The translations under genes and the position numbers were made by a program. The notes beneath the pieces are model-generated. The model made no database searches. It was not told the origin of the DNA and saw only the letters and a program-made list of their open reading frames with translations. This document shows, piece by piece, positions 18,238-27,197 of a stretch of DNA of 64,000 nucleotides. The stretch is taken from contig JALONG010000003.1 of assembly GCA_025455065.1 (NCBI GenBank), forward strand, positions 186,001-250,000. The letters are read 5' to 3'. The stretch's first letter is position 1. Each line of letters opens with the position of its first letter. Source of the stretch: Candidatus Kapaibacterium sp. (GTDB lineage Bacteria > Bacteroidota > Ignavibacteria > Kapaibacteriales > UBA4661).

Positions 18238-18351
18238 TAGGACTTTCGCAAAAGTGCATTTTTTATAGCAAGGGGTCAAGACCCCTTGTTGCTAAGTCTT
18301 TATTTAACAAGGGGTCTTGACCCCTTGCCCGTCAAATTTGCGAAAGTCCTA
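18238..18351. repeat. 114-bp MITE-like inverted-repeat element
   Basis: Perfect 15-base terminal inverted repeats (TAGGACTTTCGCAAA at 18238-18252 and its complement at 18337-18351) bound the element. Counting the outer TA as a target duplication leaves GGACTTTCGCAAA as the terminus, similar in style to IS5- or IS630-type ends. Inside are two palindromes, CAAGGGGTC-AA-GACCCCTTG and CAAGGGGTC-TT-GACCCCTTG. No coding capacity. It lies between convergent genes. Confidence 0.7.
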
Positions 18352-18352
18352 G

Positions 18353-18437
18353 AATACTAATTGTCGTAAATAGTTGTGCATAAACATCTGCCTTCCGTAG
18401 CAAAGATATTCTTGCCTGTACAGTATTCATGCGGTTT
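18353..18437. repeat. Diverged copy of the 57976..58116 MITE-like element (left part)
   Basis: From AATACTAATT onward this stretch aligns with 57975-58065: a GTGCA block, a GCCTTC/GGCTTC block, then ATTCTTGcCTGT and GTATTcATGC. Roughly two thirds of positions agree by eye. The right end is not conserved, so it is a decayed partial copy. It directly abuts the 114-bp inverted-repeat element. Confidence 0.5.
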
Positions 18438-18466
18438 TCAACGATTAAGAAATCACGAATAAGCAA

Positions 18467-20632
18467 TCATTCCGCCCCGACTGCCCGCCTTGCAATAATC
18501 ATTTCCGCCACTGCCGCAAATACAGCCAACAACAAAAATAACCGCCACAATTCTGTCCCTGTACCTGCACGAAGCGTATCCATGCCGGTTTTGCGGTAAT
18601 CGCTAATAATGCGGATTTGGTCTTTTTCCGGCACAAACCCTTGCAAAGCGCTTGTAATCTCGTCGTCGTTGAATGTTGTCATTTGCGATTCGGATGATGG
18701 AGGGTTTACGGCTAATGTATGCACGATTGCTCCTTGCTTACCGTCCGCACCAGTGCTGATAGCGTACACGCCCGGTTGCTGCACACCGCCCTCAAACGAC
18801 AGCAGCGCACCCGATGGCGTTTGCGCTGCTTGCCGCACCGATACGGCGTTTGCAGGGTCGGTTATGCTCAGAGCCGAGCCTTTGGGAAGTTTGCCGGAAA
18901 GAAGAACTGTGACTGACTGCCCGACAACCGCCTCCGAAGCCGCAGAAACACTTGCCGTCAGATATGATGCCGCACGAAAAACAATCGGTACAAAAATTCC
19001 CGTAACAGGAAAATTACTCCAGCCCGTTATCGGCGGAGCAGCGCAGTACAGCGCCTTGCCGTTGCCAAGTTTACTTTCTGCCAAAAATGCCCCGTCGGGA
19101 AGTTCGATGAGTGCTTGTGCGGTCATGGTTTCGCGTTTCAAAGGCAGTGCTTTGAGAAAACGTGGGGATTCTACAAGGCGCTTAGAATCAGCGTTTCCGC
19201 CTTTGAATACGCCGCTAAAGAGTGGATGCGCTTGTTCAACTGCCGTGAACTCCGCATCACTACTGGCTAAGGAGTAATCACTTGCCGAAATTTGACCAAA
19301 TTTCAGTGCCGGAAGAAGCGTTGCATTGTAATTTTCCGCATCGGTGCGACTACCGCCAAAAATCATCACGCCGCCGCCATCCTGCACAAATGCTTGCAAT
19401 CGGCTCACATCGCTTGCCGAAAAGCGCGGAATATCTACCAGCATCACCGCATCCACTTCATTCAGTGCCATTGCCGAGAGTGCTTCGGGTGGCAAGACCG
19501 AAAGAGATGAAGCGATATTACCGGCACGCAGCGCCAACGCGAGAAATGTGGTCTCTTCGCTCGTGCCGATAACGGCAATGCGGGGCTTGGGAGGCAGCGC
19601 AAAGCCGAAATGACGGCGGTTGTCTGCTTCCAGCACATCCCCTTCCACTTCCACCGTGCAACGGACAAGCGACGACAAAGCACCGGAAGAGCTATGCCGT
19701 GCGGGTTCGGGTGCTGCCGCCGCAATAGGAACGGTGCGGGTTTCTCCGGCTGGGATATTGACCGTGCGCTGCGCAACACGCTCCCCATTCATCACAAGGC
19801 TGACAATCACATCTTTCAAGTCTTCCGTGCCGCTATTGCGCACCCTTGCTTCAACTTCAACGGGCTTGCCGCTCTCGAAAATTCGGGTCAGCACATTCAG
19901 CGAATCTACGGAAATATTATTTTCACCCGCTTTGGAATCAGCACCAATCGGCACAACAAAGAGCGCGGCGGATTTCGGGAAAATAGCCGTAGAATCACGC
20001 TGTGCGCCCGGGTCATCGGTCAAAATATTGGTTTGGTTATCCGTAATAATAAAAATTTCTTGGTTGATATTCCGCGATTTTCCTAAAACCGATGAGGCAA
20101 GGCGCAGAGCCGATTCCAGCTTGCCTGTGGTATAAGAAGCGGGCGCATTTTGCACGGCTTCACCAAGTGCGCCGAAATCCCGCGTAAACTCGGTAAAACG
20201 GCGGTCATCAAGATTCGCCATTGGAATAAACGCTGCTTCGTCGCCTTCGGAAAGCGACCGAATAACCTTTAATGCTGCTTCCTTTGCTTGTTTTAGTCGC
20301 ACACCGCGCTCGTCGGCAAGTTCCATGCTGAAAGAATTGTCCAAAATAATCACCACCGAGCTTTTCGCTTTTGTGCCTAAGCCCGGAAACGATGTCGGAA
20401 TCGTCGGGCGAGCAAAAGCAAGCACCGCACAAACCACAATCATGACGCGCAAAAGCAACAGCAGTAATTGTGTCAATTTCAAACGGCGAATCCGTGTTTT
20501 TTGCAGTTCTTTGAGGAATGCAAGCGTACTGAAATCAACGATTTGCAGTTTGCGCAAATTAAAAAAATGCAGAAGAATAGGGATTGCGGCGGCAATCAAA
20601 CCAAACAGGACGGCGGGATTGAGGAAACTCAT
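18467..20632 (-). CDS. BatA-type double-transmembrane VWA-domain protein
   Basis: The product has 721 residues. The start MSFLNPAVLFGLIAAAIPILLHFFNLRK is the conserved BatA/aerotolerance N-terminal double-helix domain (helices ~4-22 and ~57-78). A von Willebrand A domain follows (~92-230) with metal-site residues in ILDNSFSM. Then come CARDB/Ig-like strands, a glutamine-amidotransferase-like segment (VDAVMLVDIPRF, FVQDGGGVMIFGG) and a C-terminal helix (~692-712). This layout is widespread in Bacteroidota and usually next to MoxR and DUF58 genes, which are absent here. A role in envelope maintenance is assumed. The ATG at 20632 has no clear ribosome site. Confidence 0.9.
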   Translation of the reverse strand: MSFLNPAVLFGLIAAAIPILLHFFNLRKLQIVDFSTLAFLKELQKTRIRRLKLTQLLLLLLRVMIVVCAVLAFARPTIPTSFPGLGTKAKSSVVIILDNSFSMELADERGVRLKQAKEAALKVIRSLSEGDEAAFIPMANLDDRRFTEFTRDFGALGEAVQNAPASYTTGKLESALRLASSVLGKSRNINQEIFIITDNQTNILTDDPGAQRDSTAIFPKSAALFVVPIGADSKAGENNISVDSLNVLTRIFESGKPVEVEARVRNSGTEDLKDVIVSLVMNGERVAQRTVNIPAGETRTVPIAAAAPEPARHSSSGALSSLVRCTVEVEGDVLEADNRRHFGFALPPKPRIAVIGTSEETTFLALALRAGNIASSLSVLPPEALSAMALNEVDAVMLVDIPRFSASDVSRLQAFVQDGGGVMIFGGSRTDAENYNATLLPALKFGQISASDYSLASSDAEFTAVEQAHPLFSGVFKGGNADSKRLVESPRFLKALPLKRETMTAQALIELPDGAFLAESKLGNGKALYCAAPPITGWSNFPVTGIFVPIVFRAASYLTASVSAASEAVVGQSVTVLLSGKLPKGSALSITDPANAVSVRQAAQTPSGALLSFEGGVQQPGVYAISTGADGKQGAIVHTLAVNPPSSESQMTTFNDDEITSALQGFVPEKDQIRIISDYRKTGMDTLRAGTGTELWRLFLLLAVFAAVAEMIIARRAVGAE

Positions 20633-20691
20633 AAATGAAGGCTCTTGATAGCTTGGGTGAATAATACAATGGCAGGTAGAATGAGGGTTGC

Positions 20692-20737
20692 AAGGCTTTC
20701 CTATAAGGCTTTCCTATAAGGCTTTCCTATAAGGCTG
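20692..20737. repeat. 13-bp tandem repeat, about 3.5 copies
   Basis: AAGGCTTTCCTAT is repeated at 20692-20704, 20705-20717 and 20718-20730, with a partial copy after that. It lies upstream of the BatA-type gene and could vary by slippage. Confidence 0.85.
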
Positions 20738-20787
20738 CTTATACGAAAATTGATGCCGAATTTTGGAGCATCCCTGCCCTAAAAAAC

Positions 20788-20823
20788 GCAATCCGTACCA
20801 CCGCTTAAAGAGCAGTGGTACGG
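20788..20823 (-). terminator. Hairpin after the YceI gene (minus strand)
   Basis: CCGTACCAC (20793-20801) pairs perfectly with GTGGTACGG (20815-20823). On the minus strand it is followed by ATTGCG and then six T. It lies 57 bases beyond the YceI stop. The gap before the T run makes termination probable rather than certain. Confidence 0.6.
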
Positions 20824-20879
20824 AAAATAATCTCGAAAGTTCCTGAGAAATGCAGCGTTAGAGTATGAAACCGCAACGA

Positions 20880-21539
20880 TTACGAACCCGCGCCAAACAT
20901 AGAGGCTTTTACGGTAATCGTTTCGGCGACTTTACTTCCGACAATACCTTTTTTTCCGGCAATGTTGAACTCTTTCAGCGAAACCGTAAATTCTGTTTTC
21001 ACCATAGCAACATCGCCTTTTTCAACGTAGGTAATCTCAATCGGGCAGGAAAGTGTTTTGCTCACACCGTGCAATGTGAACGTGCCTTCAGCAGTGCCTT
21101 TGGCAACACCTTTGCCGCCACCGCTTGAAACAAGCTGAACGCCTGATATTTTCTTCACTTCAAACACGATGTCCTTATGGCTTTCTTCATCCAGCCAATC
21201 TTTGCCTAAAAGGTGTTTGTTACGAAGCTCGATACCGGTTTGCATCGTGTTTACGGGAACAACAATTTTGCCCGTTGTGGCTTCAATGTTCGCAGGGTCA
21301 AGCGCAAAAGTACCGCTTACGCTTGCCGTACCGCTGATTTCCTCCAAAGGCGCTTTGCTGTTGAATTGTGCTTGATTGTTACCGACTTTGTTATCCAATT
21401 TGATATTTTTCGTGCCTTTTGCTCCAAGATTAAATCCTGTTGCCCACAGTGTTGGAGCGGCAAAAACGAAGGTTAGTGCGAGCATCGAAGCAGTGATAGT
21501 CTGCAATGTTCGGCGTGAAAGTGTGATAAATACGTGCAT
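20880..21539 (-). CDS. YceI-family periplasmic protein
   Basis: The product has 219 residues. ATG 21539 has GGAG nine bases upstream and gives a good signal peptide (ending TLWATG). The mature part matches the YceI lipocalin-like fold: GTFALDPANIEATTGKIVVPVNTMQTGIELRNKHLLGKDWLDEESHKDIVFEVKKI and KGTAEGTFTLHGVSKTL. YceI proteins bind long isoprenoid or lipid ligands in the periplasm and some are alkaline- or stress-induced. The small two-helix gene 61 bases upstream on the same strand is probably co-transcribed. Confidence 0.92.
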   Translation of the reverse strand: MHVFITLSRRTLQTITASMLALTFVFAAPTLWATGFNLGAKGTKNIKLDNKVGNNQAQFNSKAPLEEISGTASVSGTFALDPANIEATTGKIVVPVNTMQTGIELRNKHLLGKDWLDEESHKDIVFEVKKISGVQLVSSGGGKGVAKGTAEGTFTLHGVSKTLSCPIEITYVEKGDVAMVKTEFTVSLKEFNIAGKKGIVGSKVAETITVKASMFGAGS

Positions 21540-21600
21540 GGAAGGATGCTCCAAAAAAATTACGTGAAACAACATTTTATACTTCATCATTCTAACTGTC

Positions 21601-21867
21601 TTACGATTGCTGTTTTGAACGAGCCACACGAAGACAAACCACGCCAACGATAGCGCAGAGAAGGGCGGCGGGCGCTCCGTATTCCAAGCCTAATCGAAAT
21701 TGCGGTTTCCATTCTACAATTTCTTCTTCGACACCGAAAGTAGGATTAATGCGCTTTGTAACAACTTGAACTTTATCTTTGGTGAGCATTTGTGAGCCGT
21801 GTGCAAACCAAACACCGATAATTCCTACGGCGAGGATGAACCAAACACCTGCTACGATTTTCCACAT
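21601..21867 (-). CDS. Small two-helix membrane protein
   Basis: The product has 88 residues, with AAGGAG ten bases before ATG 21867. Helices at ~4-22 and ~60-79 flank a hydrophilic loop (MLTKDKVQVVTKRINPTFGVEEEIVEWKPQF) that would lie on one side of the membrane. No family recognised. It precedes yceI and may form an operon with it. Confidence 0.8.
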   Translation of the reverse strand: MWKIVAGVWFILAVGIIGVWFAHGSQMLTKDKVQVVTKRINPTFGVEEEIVEWKPQFRLGLEYGAPAALLCAIVGVVCLRVARSKQQS

Positions 21868-22039
21868 TATTGTTCTCTCCTTGTGTGTGATTCAGGTGAA
21901 ACTCGTGTTTCATAGAGCCAGTGTGTCTATGATGCTTTTCCCCTGCGAAATGTTTATTACGAAAAACGAATTTGCATCTTTTTTGGACAAAGTGCAAGTA
22001 TGGATTCAGTATTGCACTGAAAATCGGTACTGACAAGGA

Positions 22040-24484
22040 TTACGACCGCAATGCCGCACCAAATCGTGTGCGCACGGTTTCCACAATCGCCGTGATTCCT
22101 GCTTCGACTTCAGCCTCTTCAAGCGTTTTTTCGGCAGAATTAAATTCCAGCGCAAAGGCAATACTTTTTTTACCTTCGCCGAGCGCTTCTTTTGCGGCTT
22201 TGCCGGAAAACACGTCGAAAATCCGCACCGTGCGGAGATAATTGCCACCATTTTTGACAATACACTCTTGGATGTGAGCCGCATCAACACTCGTTTCCAC
22301 AACAAACGCAAGGTCTCGCGCAACAGTCGGGAACGGCGAAACAGCCGCATATTTGCGCTCTTTTGTACGCGTTTGACTGAGCGCCGAAAGGTTCACTAAA
22401 CAAGCAACGACGGGCATTCCAATATCAAATATTTTGAGAGCGGCAGCAGAAATTTCCCCCGCGCAGCCGAAGGATGTTCCGCCAATCACCAATTCCACCG
22501 CATTTGCCGAAAAAAGTGGGTACGCCGCAAGATTCGTCAGGGGTTTGATTTCGGCGTTATTCAAACGGCAAACCGCCACAAGGCTCTCTAATACGCCCTT
22601 TGCGTCGTAAAAATCCGTCGGGCGCTCGGAGGCATCCCACGACTTTTGTGGCAAAATATTTCCTGTCAAAGCGGCGCAAAAATGGCGCTCTTCCAAAACG
22701 CCGCCAATGAAGGTTTCTTGCGTTTGCGGAACGGTGTGAAAAACTGCTCCCAACTCAACAAGGCGCAAATTCTTTTGTCCGTATCGGTGATTGCGCTCCA
22801 CTGTTTTGAGCATCGAAGGCAGAAGCGACGGACGCATACAGGAAAGTTCCTCACCAAGCGGGTTTGCGATGCGCACGGGGCTTTCGGTAAAAAGTGCCGC
22901 CGATTTCGGGTCAATCATATTTTGCGTTACGATGTCGGTAAAACCGTTCGCACGGAAAAATGCGCTCAATTCCTCGACAAAGGGCAGCGGCGCGTAGCGC
23001 GGAGGCGTTTGCTCGCCGCTCAAATTCACCCGTGAATGAAGCGCCGGAGCGATGTTGTCGTATCCGTGCAACCGTGCAATTTCTTCGATGCAGTCGGTTT
23101 CGGTTTCAACGTCCACGCGGTAGGTCGGAACGCGGTAAGAAGCGCTTTCATCGGTAACATTCAGCACCGTAAAACCCAGCCGCGTCAGTAATGCTCGCTG
23201 TTCCGTGCTTGGAATGTGCTTGCCGATGAGCATATCGGCACGGGCATAGCGCACCGTTACCTGCTTTTCGGGTTGTTTTGTCGGGTAAACATCTACAACA
23301 CCGCTTGCAATCTGCCCTCCTGCCACCTGCTGAATCAATTCTGCGGCGCGGTCTGCGGCAAACACGACTGTTTCCATATCCACTCCGCGCTCAAAGCGGT
23401 ATGCGGCATCGCTGGAAATACCAAGTTTTTTTGCCGTGCGGCGAATCGAAGACGGCTTGAAATATGCCGATTCGATAAGCACATTCACCGTGCCGTCGGA
23501 AATTTCACTGTACAAACCGCCCATAATACCGCCCACAGCACTGCTTTTTTCGGCATCACAGACCATGACCATCGAAGAATCCACGGTTCGTTCTTTGCCG
23601 TCCAGTGTGGTAAATTTCTCACCGTTTTGTGCTTGTTTGATGACAAGCGTTTTTCCGGCAATTTTGTCTAAATCAAACGCATGAATAGGCTTGCCGCACT
23701 CAAGCATCACATAATTGGTAACATCCACGACGTTGTTGATAGAGCGCAAACCACAAGCCGTAATGCGGTCTTTGAGCCATTTCGGGGATTCTCCGATTTT
23801 GACACCTCGCACAACCCGCCCTGCAAAGCGGTGACAGCCTTCAGTATCTTCGATTTTGACCGTAATACGGTCTTCCACCTTCAGCCCGGAATCCTCTTGT
23901 ACTCGTGCTTCGGGCTTGCGAAGCGGCGAATGGAAATACGCAGCAATTTCCCGTGCAATGCCCAAATGACTGAGGCAATCGGAGCGGTTCGGCGTAATCG
24001 AAATTTCGTAAAGAACGTCGTCCAAGCCCAAATACCCCGCAAGCGTCTCTCCAAGCGGTGCATCGGCATGAAGTTCCCAAATGCCGTCGCTTTCCTCGCT
24101 AATGCCGAGTTCAGCTTTGCTGCAAATCATTCCGTTGGATTCCACGCCGCGCAACTTGCGTTTTTCAATCGTAAAGCCGCCATTCGGCACAACAGCACCG
24201 GAAAGCGCCACAGGGACTTTCTGCCCCGCAGCCACATTCGGAGCGCCGCAGACAATTGTGTTCACCGTGCCGCCGCCCACAGCAACCGTGCAAACCGAGA
24301 GTTTATCAGCATTAGGGTGTTTTTCTTTGGTGAGGACTTCGCCCACGACAAAATTGCGGAGTTTGTCGCCTGGGCGTTCTATTTTCTCGACTTCCAAGCC
24401 GAGCATCGTCAAAATGCGCTCCAATTCTTCGGGCGTTGCGGAAAAATCAACAAGTTCTTTGAGCCAGCGTTGGGAAATAAGCAT
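22040..24484 (-). CDS. pheT: Phenylalanyl-tRNA synthetase beta subunit
   Basis: The protein has 814 residues, normal for bacterial PheT. With PheS it charges tRNA-Phe in the cytosol. Start MLISQRWLKELV is chosen because it matches the conserved PheT N-terminus. Eight extra in-frame codons upstream are non-conserved. Domains in order: tRNA-binding OB fold (~40-150, VVGEVLTKEKHPNADKLSVCTVAVGGG), B3/B4 editing region (HAFDLDKIAGKTLVIKQA), B5 domain, a catalytic-like core (NPLGEELSCMRPSLLPSMLKTVERN) and the C-terminal anticodon-binding FDX-ACB domain (SPFPTVARDLAFVV). pheS is not adjacent. A TATTTTTG element on the minus strand (24524-24531) may be its promoter. Confidence 0.97.
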   Translation of the reverse strand: MLISQRWLKELVDFSATPEELERILTMLGLEVEKIERPGDKLRNFVVGEVLTKEKHPNADKLSVCTVAVGGGTVNTIVCGAPNVAAGQKVPVALSGAVVPNGGFTIEKRKLRGVESNGMICSKAELGISEESDGIWELHADAPLGETLAGYLGLDDVLYEISITPNRSDCLSHLGIAREIAAYFHSPLRKPEARVQEDSGLKVEDRITVKIEDTEGCHRFAGRVVRGVKIGESPKWLKDRITACGLRSINNVVDVTNYVMLECGKPIHAFDLDKIAGKTLVIKQAQNGEKFTTLDGKERTVDSSMVMVCDAEKSSAVGGIMGGLYSEISDGTVNVLIESAYFKPSSIRRTAKKLGISSDAAYRFERGVDMETVVFAADRAAELIQQVAGGQIASGVVDVYPTKQPEKQVTVRYARADMLIGKHIPSTEQRALLTRLGFTVLNVTDESASYRVPTYRVDVETETDCIEEIARLHGYDNIAPALHSRVNLSGEQTPPRYAPLPFVEELSAFFRANGFTDIVTQNMIDPKSAALFTESPVRIANPLGEELSCMRPSLLPSMLKTVERNHRYGQKNLRLVELGAVFHTVPQTQETFIGGVLEERHFCAALTGNILPQKSWDASERPTDFYDAKGVLESLVAVCRLNNAEIKPLTNLAAYPLFSANAVELVIGGTSFGCAGEISAAALKIFDIGMPVVACLVNLSALSQTRTKERKYAAVSPFPTVARDLAFVVETSVDAAHIQECIVKNGGNYLRTVRIFDVFSGKAAKEALGEGKKSIAFALEFNSAEKTLEEAEVEAGITAIVETVRTRFGAALRS

Positions 24485-24715
24485 ACAAATTCGGTAAATA
24501 CAGGACAATAGTGTTTTTCAGAACAAAAATACAAAATGCCGCACGTTTCGCACAGTCGTTTTCGTGATTTATTCTTCAAAACACGATGTAATCAAGGTTT
24601 TACACAAAAAAGAGTATTTTTTCCGATGAAAATTCTTTGTAATCACCGAAACTTTTGTATTTTCCGCCTGTCATAATTCACACTATTCATTTCTTTTTAG
24701 TCGGGAGAGGTAGTT

Positions 24716-25201
24716 ATGCGTAAACTATTCGCAGTTGTTATTGTGGGAGCAATTCTTTCATTTGCTTCGGTGCAAACCACGCAAGCACAAGTTCTCAAAA
24801 AGGGTACAAGCATAGTGGATGCCGGACTTGGCTTAGGTTGGGCAATATCACCCTTTGTAGGCTATGAATACGGCTTAACCGATAAAATCGGCGTTGGGCG
24901 TTTTGGTCTTGGTGGTACGGTTTCGGCTGCTTTGTATTCGGGTGGGACATGGCTCACAATTGGTCCAGAAGTCCGCTATCACTTTGATTTTGGTACTTTT
25001 CCGCCCAAAGACTGGGATTTATTTGCTGGTCTGGGGCTTTATTATTACAACTGGCTTGGATATTCAGGAGATTATACGCCACTATACTTTGGCTACCATA
25101 TTGGTGGACGCTATTATTTCAGTGAGAAACTTGGAGCTACTGTTCTTTTAGGTGGCGGTGGAGGCTTTGGTGTAAGCATTGGTATCAGTTTCAAATTGTA
25201 A
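24716..25201 (+). CDS. Small outer-membrane beta-barrel-like protein
   Basis: The product has 161 residues. ATG 24716 follows GGGAGAGG. A signal peptide ends at TTQAQ. The mature part is Gly/Tyr/Phe-rich with alternating strands (VGYEYGLTDKIGVGRFGLGGTVSAALYSG, YHIGGRYYFSEKLGATVLLGGGGGFGVSIGISFKL) and ends like an eight-strand barrel of the OmpW/opacity type. Function is not known. A terminator follows, so it is a single-gene unit. Confidence 0.88.
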   Translation: MRKLFAVVIVGAILSFASVQTTQAQVLKKGTSIVDAGLGLGWAISPFVGYEYGLTDKIGVGRFGLGGTVSAALYSGGTWLTIGPEVRYHFDFGTFPPKDWDLFAGLGLYYYNWLGYSGDYTPLYFGYHIGGRYYFSEKLGATVLLGGGGGFGVSIGISFKL

Positions 25202-25220
25202 TTGCAATAAACGTTTTTTC

Positions 25221-25260
25221 AAAACCGCTTTTACCGCATCGTGTAAAGGCGGTTTTTTTT
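25221..25260 (+). terminator. Rho-independent terminator after the small barrel gene
   Basis: AAACCGC-TTTTAC and GTGTAAAGGCGGTTT form the stem, closed by eight T ending at 25260. It starts 20 bases past the stop. Confidence 0.9.
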
Positions 25261-25323
25261 ATTTTGTAGCTTCAAAAAGCGCTTAACCACAGCACGTTTC
25301 AGCATTTTTTTCGATGGTGTTGT

Positions 25324-26301
25324 ATGAATGACGTTGTTGCATCACAACTTGTTGCGCATCCGCGACTGAACGAACTCCGCGAGGAGCGGCGAACGCTATT
25401 GCAGCGTTTAACCGATATTGTTCGTGAGATTCATGACCTCAAAGAGCGCGTATTGCCTGCCTTGCTGACAGAATACGACAAGCATTTTCGAGAATTTGAA
25501 ATAACACTCCAAGAAAAAACGTTGCTCACCGCAGAAATGGTGCGGCGCGAAGAGCTGTTCCGTCTGAAATTAGGGCGCGGGGAAAAACTCACCGAAGAGA
25601 TGATTCGTGCCGTGAATACGGTGGTGGACAAAGAATTTGAACGGATGAAAAAACGCTTTCAAGAAGCATTTTCCATGAGCGCGGAAGAGCGCGAAAAAGC
25701 AGCCTCCGAGCGCTCTCAAAAGCATAACGACAGTGATTTCACGAAACTGTATCGTTCAATTGTCAAAAAGCTGCATCCCGACGCTATCGCAAGGGAAGAA
25801 GCGGGACAAACCGATGCGAACTCACGTGAGAGCGATGCTTCCCAAGCAGCAACAACACCCTTTGAACAATTTTGGCAATCCGCACAAGAGGCATACAACA
25901 ACCGCAATTTGCGCGAGTTACAAGCCATTTATGACCTTGTTGTTTTGGCGGAGGAACGCGAGGATTATACGACAGTTGCGTCGGCGGAAGAGCATTTGCA
26001 GCAAGAAATCATGCGGCTTCAAAGCCGTTTGCGCAATGAAGAGCGCCGTTTGCGGGAAATCGTGAATAATCCGCCCTACACTGTGCGAGAACTGATGAAA
26101 AGTCCAACGTGGCTGGAACAGGAGCGCTCCGCGTTCCGAAAGAACATTGCCGAAAAAGAGCGTGATTTCGAGCGTTCCAAGGCTTTTCTGGCATCCATCA
26201 ATGCGCTGAATTCCAACCTTGCTTCAACGCCCTCGCCCTTTGCCGAACAGGAAGCATTTGCCAATGATTTTATGACAAACACCTATTTCAACAATCGTTA
26301 G
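25324..26301 (+). CDS. Coiled-coil protein with an internal J-domain-like segment
   Basis: The product has 325 residues. Residues ~15-130 and ~215-305 are highly charged helices predicted to form coiled coils. Between them, LYRSIVKKLHPDAIAREE followed by FEQFWQSAQEAYNNRNLRELQAIYDL resembles helices II and III of a J domain with an intact His-Pro-Asp turn. A ~30-residue Ser/Ala/Thr-rich stretch replaces the usual short loop. If real it could contact a DnaK-type Hsp70. No chaperone genes are adjacent. The N-terminus has no signal peptide, so it is cytosolic. Confidence 0.82.
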   Translation: MNDVVASQLVAHPRLNELREERRTLLQRLTDIVREIHDLKERVLPALLTEYDKHFREFEITLQEKTLLTAEMVRREELFRLKLGRGEKLTEEMIRAVNTVVDKEFERMKKRFQEAFSMSAEEREKAASERSQKHNDSDFTKLYRSIVKKLHPDAIAREEAGQTDANSRESDASQAATTPFEQFWQSAQEAYNNRNLRELQAIYDLVVLAEEREDYTTVASAEEHLQQEIMRLQSRLRNEERRLREIVNNPPYTVRELMKSPTWLEQERSAFRKNIAEKERDFERSKAFLASINALNSNLASTPSPFAEQEAFANDFMTNTYFNNR

Positions 26302-26524
26302 GCAATTTTGCGCGAATGAGGTCTAGTCCGCTTGCGAAGTTGGCTACTCTTACAATTTCTCAGAATTCAACAACAAAGGAAAAAAAATTGTTTACCAAGC
26401 AATAATAACAACAATTTTCCTTTGTGAACGTTGTGAGTAAAAGAACAAAGTTGTATATTAAAAATTCAACCCCCATTTTTACGCAGTTTTCTGACCAGAC
26501 CCACTTTGAGCGAGGATTACGTCT

Positions 26525-27019
26525 ATGCAAACAGCTTTTGACAAAGGCACCGACAAACGTGAACAAGGCTCCGGCAATGAAGAAGTCTTGCAACTCGTGA
26601 GTTTCACGCTTGGCAAAGAAGAATTCGGTATTGATATTCTTCGTGTGCAGGAGATTAACCGAACTTCGTCCGTAACGCGCGTTCCGAATTCACCACACTT
26701 CATCGAAGGTGTAATCAACCTTCGGGGAAAGGTAATTCCGATTGTGGATTTACGGAAGCGCTTCGGTATGCCGCCGTCGCAACATGACAAAAATACGCGA
26801 ATTATTGTTGTGGAAATTCTCTCCAAAACTGTCGGTTTTATCGTAGATTCTGTACGCGAAGTGTTGCGTATTCCTCAAAGTGTTGTAGATCCACCACCGC
26901 CGATTGTAGCAGGAATTAGTTCGGATTATATCGAAGGTGTCGGAAAAATGGATGACCGTCTGCTTATTTTGCTGAACCTTGAAAAAGCACTATCATCTGC
27001 AGAACTACAAGCATTGTAA
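26525..27019 (+). CDS. cheW: Chemotaxis adaptor CheW
   Basis: The product has 164 residues. CheW couples receptors to the CheA kinase. The domain fills the protein: QLVSFTLGKEEFGIDILRVQEINR, VPNSPHFIEGVINLRGKVIPIVDLRKRFG (the conserved receptor- and kinase-contact segment), TVGFIVDSVREVLRI and ILLNLEKAL. It opens a plus-strand chemosensory series (HEAT, cheR, two cheY, cheZ-like, cheA, cheB) to 35567. Gaps of 80-320 bases between these genes leave room for internal promoters. Confidence 0.96.
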   Translation: MQTAFDKGTDKREQGSGNEEVLQLVSFTLGKEEFGIDILRVQEINRTSSVTRVPNSPHFIEGVINLRGKVIPIVDLRKRFGMPPSQHDKNTRIIVVEILSKTVGFIVDSVREVLRIPQSVVDPPPPIVAGISSDYIEGVGKMDDRLLILLNLEKALSSAELQAL

Positions 27020-27197
27020 GTCACGCTACCAACCTGTTTCTGTGCCTCTTTTTTGTAGGCACGGTGTTACTATTGGTTTGACCATTGCCTTTTCATCAAC
27101 GTTTCGCATTGCGTTGTTTGCTTTTTGAGAAATTGTGAACGTTTTTAGCGTGAAAGTGTTCTTGCCCCAACGCTGAACTATCAACACTACGCCGATT

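Noticed and set aside
20692-20737. CRISPR-like repeats
   Set aside because: The 13-bp units are directly tandem without spacers. No cas genes are present.
23681-24511. 276-codon open frame on the plus strand
   Set aside because: Opposite strand of pheT, whose identity is certain.
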